Positions 42,876 to 53,924 of a stretch of 64,000 nucleotides of DNA are shown here, piece by piece (within the stretch, counting starts at the first letter, position 1; every line of letters starts with the position of its first letter). Where the stretch lies: positions 124,001-188,000 of the forward strand of contig JAJTUP010000015.1 of assembly GCA_021399435.1 (NCBI GenBank), in the 5' to 3' direction. The notes below the pieces were generated by a model, which saw only the letters and a list, made by a program, of their open reading frames with translations, was not told the DNA's origin and did no database searches. The DNA is from Diaporthe sp. PMI_573 (lineage: Eukaryota > Ascomycota > Sordariomycetes > Diaporthales > Diaporthaceae). Position numbers and translations under genes: made by a program.

Positions 42876-44762
42876 CTAGAAGCGGTATTTCGTCTCCTTC
42901 TTCTTGTCTCCACCGCCGCGTTTCTCTTCATCCCGTTTGACCCTCTTGCGACTCTCCTGCGCGATCATCTCGCTGAGGTCATCATCATACTGCCATTGCT
43001 TGCCGATCGCATCCTCCTTGCGGCCCTCCTCAAATCTCCTGCGCAGCTCATCCTTACTAATGCCGTCGTGGCTTGCCAAGGCCTCTGGGTCAAGAGCAAC
43101 GTCCACATCACCTGGCTTCTTTCGTTTGCGAGTCTCATCCTCCTGGCCCAGAACGGGCACGCCGGTCTTGTTCTTGGACAGGTCGTACACCCTATCGCTT
43201 CCGAAGAAGCCCTCGGCGCGCGCCTGTCTCTCAGGAACAACCTGGTATGCCGAACGTGGCCCGGCATTTTCTTCCGTCTCATAGCCACGGCGCTGCTTCC
43301 TCAGATCGAATTCACCCGTCATGCTACTCTCAACACCACCTGGTGCACCGTATTCGGTTGGTACGGAACTGTGGAGACCGCCAGGAGTCTCCAGTCCTCC
43401 GGGAGTTTGAAGGCCACCCGGGACATCGGCATCCTCCTCCTCCTCCTCCTCCTCTTCTTCGTCAGACTCTTCCTCCTCTTCAGACTCCTCTGGTGGCTTG
43501 AGTTCACCCCAGAGTGTGCGATCGACAGGCTCGGCTTGTGGCTGTACCGCCTGCATTTGTGCTTGGGCCCCGGGATTGCCGGCCGTGACGCCGAATATAT
43601 CTCCTCCGTAGATTGGCCGATTGTACTCGTCGACAGGCGGCTTGCCCCACTGTCCGGGGCCGAAACCCCAAGACGCTCCAGCTGGCAGAGGAGCGTTGAG
43701 ACCGGGTATCTTGAGGAGGGGATATGATGGAGGAGGACCGACGCGCTGTTGCTGCAAGAGCCATGGTGGCGGGAATCCTGGCTGCATCCCCAGGGCATCC
43801 CGCAGAGAGTCGCTGACCTCGCCCGGTTTGAAGTACCTATAATCAGCCTCCCACTCCTTGCCCTCGTGGTACAGATCCCCGAAGCGCGTCAAGTCTGGCT
43901 TTGTCTGGAATCGAAAGAAGGCGTCGTATAGTTTCTGGTAGTCGATGTCGAGTTTTCCCATCTTACCCTGCACTCGTTCTCGTTGTTTCTGCTTCATTGT
44001 CTGGTCGGCCTGTTTCTCTAGGACCGCATCGCGCATCTCTGTGATGCCGGTGTCCGAGATGAACTTGGGCAGCTTGAAGGGAGGCTTCTCTATCCCCCTC
44101 TTGCTCGAAAGATATTCTCGCTTCAGTGACCAGTGGCCGGGAACCGGCACGACGTTCCGTTGCGCCTTTATCTGGACCAGTAGCCGGGGATCGGAGGACG
44201 ATGGGTCCTGCCACTCGACAACCTCGGGGTTTCGAACAAGGGCTTTCAACTCGGCTATAGAGAGCTTGTGGAGCTTCTTCCTCTTCTTCTTGGACATCTT
44301 TTGTTGCCCGCTCTGCTCCTCCTCGCTGGGTATGTCGTCGTCCTGGTCGAAGAAGACATCCCCCTTGTTGCCGGCATTTGCCTCTCGCTGAACCTCGGTC
44401 TCATCCAGGGCCGGGCCGAACTTTTGAAAAATGTCCTTGTACTCGGCAAAGGCTGGGTCTTCGTCGTCAAAGGCGACATGGACGGTTCCATCGGCCGGAG
44501 CGGCATCTTGCGCGTCGGGGTCCTGCTTCCCTTCCAAGTTGTCTGTCTTGGCAGGGGCGTCCTCGCTACTGCGTTTGTCCTGTCCATTCGCGGGGGCCTC
44601 GTTGCCCTCGGCGGGCTCTGGGGCTGCCTGTGATTTATAGTCAGCGTCTGACGACATGGGAAAATGGGGCGTGTTCTGAATGCTGACCACGGGCTGAGCT
44701 TTCTTCTGCTCCTTCTTTTTGGCGCGGCGCATCTGATTCTTGCTCATCTTTGGGGCCGCCAT
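42876..44762 (-). CDS. CUS1: splicing factor 3b subunit 2 (CUS1/SF3B2)
   Basis: Single-exon gene, 628 residues. SF3b145/Cus1 is part of the SF3b complex of U2 snRNP and helps anchor U2 to the branch site. N-terminus MAAPKMSKNQMRRAKKKEQKK is basic. The conserved DUF382 region (about 175-315) includes VEWQDPSSSDPRLLVQIKAQRN, VPVPGHWSLKREYLSSKRG and KPPFKLPKFISDTGI. The PSP domain (about 315-375) includes YRYFKPGEVSDSLRDALGMQ. Next come a Pro/Gly-rich segment (LLKIPGLNAPLPAGASWGFGPGQWGKPPVDEYNRPIYGGD) and a long Glu run (EEEEEEEEEDADVPGG). The C-terminus is Lys/Asp-rich (KRDEEKRGGGDKKKETKYRF). Divergent from the SLY41-like gene across 0.77 kb. Confidence 0.94.
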   Translation of the reverse strand: MAAPKMSKNQMRRAKKKEQKKAQPVVSIQNTPHFPMSSDADYKSQAAPEPAEGNEAPANGQDKRSSEDAPAKTDNLEGKQDPDAQDAAPADGTVHVAFDDEDPAFAEYKDIFQKFGPALDETEVQREANAGNKGDVFFDQDDDIPSEEEQSGQQKMSKKKRKKLHKLSIAELKALVRNPEVVEWQDPSSSDPRLLVQIKAQRNVVPVPGHWSLKREYLSSKRGIEKPPFKLPKFISDTGITEMRDAVLEKQADQTMKQKQRERVQGKMGKLDIDYQKLYDAFFRFQTKPDLTRFGDLYHEGKEWEADYRYFKPGEVSDSLRDALGMQPGFPPPWLLQQQRVGPPPSYPLLKIPGLNAPLPAGASWGFGPGQWGKPPVDEYNRPIYGGDIFGVTAGNPGAQAQMQAVQPQAEPVDRTLWGELKPPEESEEEEESDEEEEEEEEEDADVPGGLQTPGGLETPGGLHSSVPTEYGAPGGVESSMTGEFDLRKQRRGYETEENAGPRSAYQVVPERQARAEGFFGSDRVYDLSKNKTGVPVLGQEDETRKRKKPGDVDVALDPEALASHDGISKDELRRRFEEGRKEDAIGKQWQYDDDLSEMIAQESRKRVKRDEEKRGGGDKKKETKYRF

Positions 44763-45535
44763 CTTGAGGGGATGGGTGGCTGTCTATGGCGACGAGCCTG
44801 ACCTTTCGAGCGCGTGAGTAGGCTTGACTGCGCTGAGAGAGTTGAGCCTGGCCGGGCGCGTTGTGGGCAGCTGGGGACGGGACGTCGATAGCTTGGGTGC
44901 TGGAAAGTTCGCGCCAAGGACGCGGGTGGGATTTGTTGGTAGCCTCAATGCAAACCGGGTGTGGAGCGGCTCCAAAGCAGCCTACCTACCTAGTTAGTAC
45001 CTACCTAGGTGCCTGGGTACCTAAGGTAGCCTAGGTACAGGGCCTGGTGCTTGCAGCAAGAGGTGGACCAGAGTGACCCGACCCACGAGGATGTATCTTT
45101 GCGGCAAGCAGACCCGCAGCGGTACATGGAGCGCGATGCCAAGCCTGCAAGCTGCGGAACCACCCTACGTGCACCAGCCCCTGCCAGGAATTTTTAGTGA
45201 TGCTGCTGTATCTTATCTAAGTAGGTATCGAGTAGATGGATGGCGATTCCACCGTGTCTAACCTCAGCTCCCGCCATAAGTTCAACACACTCCACGACAG
45301 CATCATCGCTGCTTGCCGAGCCGAACCCTGCGCCGCAGTGCCCTCCTTTCGACAGCAAGGCACACACGCGCACCTTATCGTCGGCCCAAAACCAGCGCAA
45401 CGACCGATGGCACATGCTGCCAACGCAATGATCCGGTAGAGACAAGCACGCCTCGATTTGCCTCTCCAGTCACTCGTTTACCGCAATCACCCACCCTCCC
45501 TCGCCTCACCACGACTCTTGGACCAGCCTCACCTG
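44763..45535. promoter_or_regulatory. divergent promoter CUS1 / SLY41-like
   Basis: A 773-bp region between two start codons. It contains a CCTACCTACCTAGT...CTACCTAGGTGCC microsatellite (44981-45038) and a pyrimidine-rich leader before the transporter start. No gene. Confidence 0.55.
44981..45038. repeat. CCTAGGTA microsatellite
   Basis: CCTACCTACCTAGT followed by CTACCTAGGTGCC and TACCTAAGGTAGCCTAGGTAC. Palindromic, in the CUS1/SLY41 divergent promoter. Confidence 0.8.
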
Positions 45536-47350
45536 ATGCCGCATTCGACGTCTTCCGCGTCGGAGCGGCGCGACCCCTCACAGAACCGTTCCAAGGGCAA
45601 ACGCGATGCAAGCGTCGACTCCCGCGAAGCCAACACGGAGAAGTTCCCCGACTTCGACTCGTCCTCCAACTTCTACAATCCAGGCTCCGGGCCCACCCTC
45701 GCACAAGCCCGTCCCGGCAGCAGACAGAATGGCTACCCAAACGGCAGCTCGACACTGTCCAGCGGCGAGCGATGGACCCCTCGAAAAGACAGTTCAGCGC
45801 GGGGCGTCAAGTGGGGTCCCACGGGCACTCCGTCGCGCGGCCACGGCCGACAGAAGAGCATCACCGAAGCAGTTAGGAATATCCGGGCTCGCGGCGGAAG
45901 TGTCAGCCAGAACGCCCATGAGATTGCCGGCGCCCTTAGGGCTCCCGTCTCTCCGAGACTCATTGTATGCCCTTTCCATGCCTATGCCTGTGCCTCCCTG
46001 GGAGGCGCCTGCAGCATGCGCCTTTGTGCTGATTTGGATCTGTAGATTCTGTGCATCATGTGGTACGCGTCATCTGCGCTCACCAATACCTCGGCCAAAT
46101 CCATCCTCAACGCCTTTGCCAAACCCGCCACCCTGACCATGATCCAATTTTTTTTTGTATCGGCCTACTGCCTATTGTTCTCTTGGCTCGCGGCTTCGTC
46201 CTCAACCGTCAGGTCCGCCGTACCGGCATTGAAGTACGGGATCCGCCCGCCGAGTGTGGAGGTCATCCGGTCGACCATGCCATTGGCCCTCTTCCAGATA
46301 GGGGGCCATCTTTTGAGCTCCAACGCGACCACGCTGATACCCGTGTCCCTTGTTCATACAATCAAGGGCCTGTCGCCTCTGTTCACTGTCCTTGCTTACC
46401 GCTTCATCTACGACATCAGGTACCCGTCCGCCACCTATTTGTCATTGATCCCCCTCACCGCCGGCGTCATGCTTGCATGTTCTGGGAAACACTCCAACTT
46501 TGGCGGGCAGCTCCTTGGAATCGTCTATGCGCTCCTTGCCACTCTCATCTTCGTGACCCAAAACATATTCTCCAAGCGTCTCTTCAACGAGGCCGCCCGG
46601 GCCGAGGCCGAGGGGTTGACGGCAAAGACGCGCAAGCTTGATAAGCTGAACCTCTTGTGCTACTCCTCCGGCCTTGCCTTTGTCTTGACAGCGCCGATCT
46701 GGTTCTGGAGTGAGGGAATCGGCATCATCGGCGACTTCCTCCACGACGGTGCCGTTGATCTCGAAGAGGGACCCAACACCTTCGACCACGGCCGCTTGTT
46801 TGTCGAGTTCGTCTTCAATGGCACCTTCCATTTCGGCCAGAACATATTGGCCTTCGTCCTCCTCTCGATGGTGTCACCCGTGACATACTCGGTAGCGAGT
46901 CTCCTCAAGCGAGTGTTTATCATTGTCATCGCCATCCTCTGGTTTCGGAGCCCGACTACTACCCTCCAGGCTGTAGGCATCGGGCTCACCTTCTTCGGCC
47001 TCTACCTCTACGACAGGAGCAGCGAGAAGAACAAGGCGGACCGCAGGGCACGGAACATGACCGAAAGCAATGTGACTCCCTTGTTACCGCTCAACACGGC
47101 TGATGGGCTCCGAGTGAACCAGCCTGCCACCGTCTTCGAGAGCCCCGTGTCTATCACGCCAAACCCTACCGCGCATCTCTACACCAACGGCTATTCCTAC
47201 AGCAATGGGCACAGTGACGACAGTAAGAAGTCGGACGACACTGGTACTGTACGGACAAGAGCCCAGAGCAATGCGCAGTGGCTGCCGCCGGGGACTAGGC
47301 AGGAAGAAACTTGGCGGCTGGGTGATCAGGATGCTCGTCGCCCAGCGTGA
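45536..47350 (+). CDS. SLY41-like triose-phosphate-transporter family protein
   Basis: Two exons, 45536-45964 and 46046-47350; 577 residues. Member of the drug/metabolite transporter superfamily, TPT branch, close to yeast Sly41, an ER/Golgi multispanning protein that suppresses secretory defects; its fungal substrate is uncertain. Residues 1-140 form a Ser/Arg-rich cytosolic tail (GRQKSITEAVRNIRARGGS). Exon 2 holds about ten membrane segments: ILCIMWYASSALTNTSAKSILN, TMIQFFFVSAYCLLFSWLAAS, LALFQIGGHLLSSNATTLI, PVSLVHTIKGLSPLFTVLA and later SMVSPVTYSVASLLKRVFIIVIAILWF. The VSLVHTIKGLSPLFTV and SPVTYSVASLLKRV motifs are typical of the TPT family. The tail is polar. ATG 45536 is the first in-frame start. 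Confidence 0.88.
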
Positions 47351-47872
47351 GGGTCGAGGACTGCTCTCTGGTCTCGGGGGTTTTCTCAGGCTGCAGGTCA
47401 GGGAACTCTCACTCTTTGGCCAGCACATTGGGTACACGAGGCAATGCGGCGGATTGTACATATGGTCAGCGGGAAAATAGACACGGAATATGGTGACGAA
47501 CTATGACAGGTCCGGCGTTCATTGGGTAAAGGTCTTATAACTGACAAACTTTTACATGTAAACACAATCACCTCGTCAAGCTATCCCGTGTGCCATGTGT
47601 ATTGATTGACATGTTTCATGCCTCTGCCTCCAAGTCAATCACCCCAAGGCATACATACTTGGTTTCGAGCGAGCTCATGTGTGCTCCTTGAGACTCTGGC
47701 CAGGTCTTATGGAGGGAGAACACGGGCAGACTCGCCATTCAATCTTATCGGCAAACCCTTAGCGCGCGCCTATTTGGAGGAAAATGGCTTCGCGCATAAA
47801 TATAAATATTGAGTCTGGCAATGTTACAGCGGCACTACATGATTACTGCCTCAACACTATTTTCGTGATGGC
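47351..47872. other. convergent 3' region SLY41-like / ORC5
   Basis: About 520 bp between facing stops; AT-richer, presumably two 3' UTRs. No other feature was found. Confidence 0.4.
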
Positions 47873-49467
47873 CTACTCAAGAAGCCACTCCTCGACCTCG
47901 ACATGCATGCTCCGTCCTAAGCTCCTGATGACCTCCCACCCGACATTGACCCTCCACTTGCCGCCGCGGTCCAGAGGATCCCCGCCGGCGCCGACACGGA
48001 CCAGCAGGCGCAGGGAAGAAAGCGTCGCGAGCGCCATGCCGACGTCCGCATCCGCGCCCGTGTCCGGCTCCAAGGGGTCACCGCCATCGACGCCGATGCC
48101 CCACTCATGGCGCACGGTGGTGAAGATGGCCATCATGCGCTCGAGGACGAAGGCATGCGCGCCGAGCAGCTTCCGGGCAATCTTGCGGTGCTTACTCCTC
48201 TGGCCGGCGACGACGGAAGATGCGCCACCCCGGCGCCGACGCCTTCCATGATGGTGCGTCGAGAACAACGTCAGATCGTGCCGCACGGTGTTGTGTGAGG
48301 CAAGGTATGCTGCAATTAGGAGTACGCGGGCTGTCGTGGGGAGGAGCGCGGCGAGGCTGGTCGTTGCCGTTGCGGGCGCGGTGCTGCCCCGACCGGGAGT
48401 TTTGGCGTTCCTCTCGGCGGACTGGACGGGGGTTTTGGCAGCGGCGTGTTGGTAGGGAGAGAGCCCTGAGATGCCCGGGTCAAGGAGGCTCTCATCCTGG
48501 AAATGCACGCGGGCGGCGATTAGCATCTTGGTAAAGTCCTTTGGTCCGAGGTTGCCCTCGCGGAGGGGGGCCGTGAAGCGCGGCCAGAGGGAGTTGCAGG
48601 CACTGCGGAATGCCGGCAACGTGCGCGCCGCGGACTTTGTCAAGGCATCATGGACGGCACCACAGAAGCGGGCCCACAGGTCGGCTGTCTCTGCTGCAGT
48701 GGTGTTGGGAAGGGGCTCTGGCGGGTCTGTGGAGAGGATCTGAACCAAGTCTGTCTTGGTGTAGTTTGGAAATTGGACATGGGCAACATGGGACGCACGG
48801 AGACAGCCTGGTGGCGGGCTGGTCATGGTGAAGACCGTGGTCAGGCTGGGGATCTGGGGTGCTCCGGTCAGCACATGGGCCAGGCACGGGCACGCCACAG
48901 GGCGAGACTCACCATCTCAGAGAGCCTTGCCAAGGCAGGGAGGAGGGTTGGTGGTGCTTCCTTCTGACGATCGATAGCGTCGAAGACGAGAACGAAGTGC
49001 CTGGTGTCGGGCTGGACAACCTGCCTGAGCATCCTGGACAACTCGAAGCTCAGCTGTGCGAGGCTCTCGCATCGCGTGGCGGAGCCATGAAAGCCAAGAG
49101 CGCTGGCAACTTTCCGGACGGTGGTCTCAAAAAGATGGCGCCCGGTGACACACTCGGCCGAGTTGACGACGGCGTACTGCAAGGCGGGCGAGTCTGGATG
49201 GCCGGTGGGTTGAGCATCTCCAAGCCGCTGAAGCAGAGCCTCAGTGATGGTGCTTTTCCCGGTGGCTTCGACGCCATAGACAACACAGTTCCGACATGGT
49301 GCCACACCAGGCTATAGGTGAAGGTCAGTGCGGAACTGAGGGGGCGGAATAGAAGTGGTGCTGAGACTCACGGATATCAAGGTCGCCAGAGCGCGGGTTT
49401 GCTGTTGCCGGCAGGGGAACCTCTGGTCAAGGATCGACAGGACGAGTTCGTCTGGGAGCTGAGCCAT
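47873..49467 (-). CDS. ORC5: origin recognition complex subunit 5
   Basis: ATPase-like subunit of the six-part origin recognition complex that marks replication origins. Three exons on the minus strand: 49467-49372, 49311-48913 and 48853-47873; 491 residues, as expected. N-terminus MAQLPDELVLSILDQRFPCR precedes exon 2, which holds Walker A GVEATGKST (about 45-53), ESLAQLSFELSRMLRQV and Walker B FVLVFDAID. Exon 3 carries VAHVQFPNYTKTDLVQIL and the winged-helix end (SLRLLVRVGAGGDPLDRGGKWRVNVGWEVIRSLGRS). The pairing of Walker A and B with the FPNYTK segment separates ORC5 from ORC4. Two introns are 60 and 59 nt. Divergent from the Zn2Cys6 gene. Confidence 0.92.
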
Positions 49468-50705
49468 GACTTGGGAATGCGTATGAGCAGGGTATGACTC
49501 TTGTCATGCCATGTCATCTCACATCAATTGGTGGCCTGGTCTCACCACCTGATGTCACTTTAGGATCGAAGCTGGATTTGAACGCGTCTGACCAGAGCGG
49601 GACGCGCCTGAGGTCGTGGGGGGAGGGGGTGGGTTGGCAGGGTTGGGGTGAGAGCCGTGGCGAGATAAGCGACCAGACAGGTCAAATTATAGTCTAACAA
49701 GGAGGGCCTTGCCTCGAATGAAAAGCAAGACCATGACGGCCAGACAGTGCTGACCGTCCAGCCGTCGAGGTCCTCGATTCCTCTAGTAAGCTTGATGATT
49801 AGATTGCTCACATGCGCCTGCTTGTGGGTCCAAGGATGCGGGAGGCCGGAACTCACATGGTTGCACTCTCAACGAGGACATTGGCCCACTACTGCTGCCA
49901 CTGCATCGTCTTGGCCAGGCCTCTCCAGGAACAGAGACAGTACACAGTATAAAGAGATGCACCAAGGGGTTCCTACATTCGCAGACAGCAGAAAGCAAAG
50001 CCTACTAGGGCCCCCGTCAGGCAGGGCTGGCAGATGGGCGGCAGGGTGCTGGGAAGAGAGAGGGAAAAAATAGGCTTGTCCAGAAGTGGCTGGCTCGGCA
50101 TCTTGCTCGATCCATGATGCCGCGATCCCCCAGTGCCATGCTGTACTGTGTAGTGTACACGGTCAGGAGTGCATGGGCAGGGATACCTCAGGCAAGGAGG
50201 GCCGCTCCGTCTGGGTCAGCTCCGACAGCAGGTCGTCGACTCTGTGCAGTCCATCGTCTCTTCTCTCATCGACCTGTCGTGATAATACCCTTCACCTGTT
50301 TCTCCATTCGCCCTCTCTATCCCAGATAAACAATGCCCTAGACTGTCCTCTAGCAACGCCTCAACCCTGCCAGATCACTTACAGCAAGCAGCCCCTCGCT
50401 CAGCCTCTCCTTGCCTCCTTCTCTCGGCTGCATGCTACCAAAAAAACGTCATCGACACTTTCACTCTTGTCCTCACCTCTAATATTGGTCTTATTAGCTA
50501 CCTGCCGCCTCATGAGCACATCTGTTTGATGGCCTAGTCCATGGCCCGTTCCCTGTTCCTGTTCCTGTTCCTGCCGCGCCTTGGCCCCCTTTGATGAGCT
50601 TGTCACACGCCTGGCCCCGGTCTTCTCGTGTCTTGATACTCATTGCCAACACCGCCAACCCACCCAGGCTGCGCACAAGAGCTCGCATGCATCTAAACCC
50701 CCACA
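49468..50705. promoter_or_regulatory. divergent region ORC5 / Zn2Cys6 factor
   Basis: About 1.24 kb between divergent starts. The right half (50200-50700) is C/T-rich, consistent with a long 5' leader for the transcription factor, and has several short uORF-like ATGs (for example the two-codon ATG CCC TAG near 50333). No gene. Confidence 0.5.
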
Positions 50706-52486
50706 ATGATTCTGGACCGGGACCGAGACGGATCACCACCACAGCCAGGCCTGCATCATCCTGCACCACTTGCTCCTGCGCCGTCTTCCGAGGAGCGACC
50801 ATATCATGCCAAGAGGCCGCATCGCAAGTCTCGCCTGGGCTGCCGGAACTGCAAGGCTCGCAAGGTCAAATGTGATGAGGCCAAACCAAGCTGTCGGAAC
50901 TGCAGCCTGAGGAGGGACACATGCAACTATCCAGTGCCTCAAAACCCGCCTCCCGCCGTACAGCCCTCCTCCTCCTCATCCGGGACTGCCGCCGCCTCAT
51001 CCCCGGCCGCCGCCTCCGTCCCGTCCACTACGTCCGCACCTGTGTCTTCAACGGTCCGATTCGCTTACGGCTCGCCGCTCTCCGTACGCACGGCTGCCTC
51101 CCCGGCTGTCTCCTCCGCATCCGCCCTCCCCTACCAGCATTATTCCCCTGGCCCGTCCGCTGACTCTCGCCGCGGCTCCCAAGACGAGGCCTCCAACAGC
51201 AGCGGCAGCACCGAGCTCATCATCGTCGACGAGCCTCCAGCCAAGCTTGCGGGCACTGACGAGTACGACATGAAGTTGCTGTGGTTCTACTCCACAGAGA
51301 CGTATGCCTCCTTTTCCATCGAGGCCGGCCGGATACCCTTCATCGACAAGATCCTCAAGTCCCACATCATCACGTTTGCCTTCCAGAGCCCATTCCTGAT
51401 GGACTGCATACTGGGCCTTTCGGCACTCCACATGCAGTCGCTCAGCCTCCACGTGCCCGTGTCCAAGGCAATCACCCACAGGGCACGAGCCTTCTCCGGC
51501 TATCGCAGGGCCATCGAGAGGGCCGACCCGAAGGATTTCCCCGCTCTCCTCGCCTGCTCGCTCCTCCTGTGTATGCTCTCGTCAGAGGCCTTCCGAGAGC
51601 CGGACACCAAGCCATTATACATCATAGACTGGATGGTGCTCTGGCGTGGCATCGGCCTCATAATGGACATTATCCCCATTGAGACGCTTGTCTCATCCGG
51701 CCTGGAGAAGCTCTTCTCACGTCCGGCCTTCAACCTCAACCAGACAGCCCTGCACATCCCAAACAACCTTTTTTTCATGGTCACATCCATCAGGGAGGAC
51801 GATGAGGACTACCCCTATGTCGAGGCCTACTATACCACCCTCAAGTTCCTCGGCGGGCTGTATCTCGAGCTGGAGACTGGCTTCAGCCCCGTGTTGAGCA
51901 TGCGCATCATTACCTGGTTCACCTTCCTCCCAAAACCCTTCATAGAGCTCGGCAGAAAACGACGTCCACGAGCCCTGGTCATTCTGGCTCATTACCTCTC
52001 CTTCCTCAAAATGGTCGAAGGTGTCTGGTGGAGTAAGTACATCTCTTCTCGCTTGACAGTTCGCAACCTGTTGTGCTTTGGAAAGTTCCGGGCTGCATTA
52101 CCTCAGGCTACGTAGCAGATGGTTAACACATGGTAGTGGTTGGCATCGGAGACAGAAGCATTCAGGATATCGTCGATCATCTGGGCCCAGAGTGGCAACC
52201 GCTCCTCAGCGTCCCGCGGGCTACCATGTCCATCCACGACAAGGTCGAACTCGCCAAGCTGATCAGAGGTAATCATGCTTGGGAGCCGGCCGAGGTTGAG
52301 CAGATCATGCAGCATCCAAATCCAGAATTACGAAAATTTACCATGGTCAACAATCAGGGTCAGGAGGTTGCATACAACAAAGAAGAGCGAGGCTGGGTGC
52401 CGTTGGTCAGGAACGCGGAACACCAGGATTCCGGCTCTCCTGAGTATCTTACGCCTCCATACGTTTCAGACAACTGCACGAGGTGA
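50706..52486 (+). CDS. Zn2Cys6 (Gal4-type) transcription factor
   Basis: Fungus-specific zinc binuclear cluster regulator, 558 residues in two exons, 50706-52032 and 52137-52486. The cluster is at residues 46-73 (GCRNCKARKVKCDEAKPSC, then RNCSLRRDTC), spacing CX2CX6CX6CX2CX6C, preceded by basic RPHRKSR. Next is a Ser/Ala/Pro-rich linker (about 75-160), then a helical C-terminal domain with KLLWFYSTETYASFSIEAG, ILKSHIITFAFQSPFLMDCILGLSALHMQSL and LLACSLLLCMLSSEAFREPD. This type is common in Upc2/C6-finger families, but specific targets cannot be told. It is convergent with the CE1 esterase gene across 281 bp. Confidence 0.88.
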
Positions 52487-52767
52487 AATGCCCCCCAATG
52501 CGCGCGCAACGCATCGTAGAGCATCAAGTGTGCCGATAATCCCACTGTTGGGCTGTGTCCCACTTCCAAGGCACCCAGATATATCCTCATTGGCTATGGT
52601 AAGTAGGAGAGAAACGGACTCCCATCCTTGCGTAACGCTTCATTTCGCCTGAGACGTCGAGTTACACCGGCTCGTTACGTCATGAACTTCTCTCGCTGAG
52701 CTGAAACCTTGTCATCAAACACCACCACTGACGTTGGTGTACTATAGCTGCGGTTCAGAACAGGGCC

Positions 52768-53924
52768 TCAGACACCGAACCACTCCTCACTTGCGGTCAA
52801 GTTGGACGGTACACTATGCCCAACACCAGTCGCATAGATGCCTTGAACGTTCGGGCCGTAATTATCAGTCTGATAATTCGGCTGCGGGTAGTTCTTGATC
52901 GAGGAAGTAGGTGTCTGGCTGACGCCAAAGACATTCGTCCATTGCTGTAATATTTCGGGTCAGAAAAAATGCAGCACCTCTCGCACGCTTCTTTTGGGGG
53001 GGGGGCGGTGGGGAGGAGGACTGGTTGCAGGGCACTCTCTGTCAGAGCTTGCTCGGGTTGCCCTCGCTGGGCAGCAAACTGGAAGCGTGGGTCCTGATTC
53101 TGGTCTCTCTTACCTTGATCTCCTCCTTGTAATTCTGTGGGTTCAGCGTTGAATCTGCAGAACCATGCCAGATTTGCATTCTCGGACGTGTCCCATTGTA
53201 CCCGGGGTACATATTGCGTGCAACATTGCCCCAAGCCTCTGCCGTGGCGCTCACCTGGCCTGATGCGCAAGAGGAGTTCCACTGGTCCACGCCCCCAGAG
53301 GACGACAAGAAGCAGCCAGCTGGCACCCCTGAATACAATGAAAGGGCCTGGATCTGCTCAGGGTATGTGGCCGCTAGGACGTTGGACATCATTGCTGGAA
53401 ATCGTGATGGTAATTAGCTAAAGGGCTCTTGTTATTGTGGCGACAACAGAAGACTCCCGGAGGACTCGGAGAGGGAGTCAAACGGGGCTTTGATACCTAC
53501 CTCCGGAACTTCCCCCCGTCACGAACACCCTGCTTGCATCCACCTTGTACTGCGAAATGGCATATTTGATCATGTTAGAAATAGCCTGGGTATCGCCTCC
53601 ACCCCCATGTGTCAAGGTCGCCTTGCTGGAAGTATCCCAACAAGTCCCTGAATTTGGGCTACTGGGCCACACAGTGATATACCCTTTATTATCGGAGCCG
53701 CGGTGCCAGGGAATGAGGCTGTTCTGAAAGTAGGCCTGCGCTGAGGACTGGCAGGAATGGATGACGACGACCAGGGGTGGGTTGGCAACGACCTTATCGG
53801 GAATATAAATATACATCTCTGCCTTGGAGGAGGCATCGTTGGGGTAATTGACCTTGGTGAGCTGAGCGGCCAACACAGCCGGGGAAGCTAGCAACCCAGC
53901 AAAGATGGCCTTCAGAAACATCAT
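52768..53924 (-). CDS. secreted CE1-type esterase (acetylxylan/feruloyl esterase)
   Basis: Secreted alpha/beta hydrolase of the CE1/PHB-depolymerase type that removes acetyl or feruloyl groups from xylan in plant cell walls. Three exons on the minus strand: 53924-53501, 53394-53114 and 52944-52768; 293 residues. Signal peptide MMFLKAIFAGLLASPAVLA. LVVVIHSCQSSAQAY forms the oxyanion region. The nucleophile motif GGSSG (Ser139) is followed directly by intron 1, then AMMSNVLAATYPEQ. The Asp region is WHGSADSTLNPQNY; the His region is YATGVGHSVPSN. There is no cellulose-binding domain or linker; it ends at EEWFGV. Acetylxylan and feruloyl esterase activities cannot be separated from sequence alone. 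Confidence 0.9.

Noticed and set aside
50086..50529. Frame of 147 codons upstream of the Zn2Cys6 gene
   Set aside because: It begins at GTG, has Ser/Leu-rich translation of C/T-rich leader DNA and no recognisable domain.
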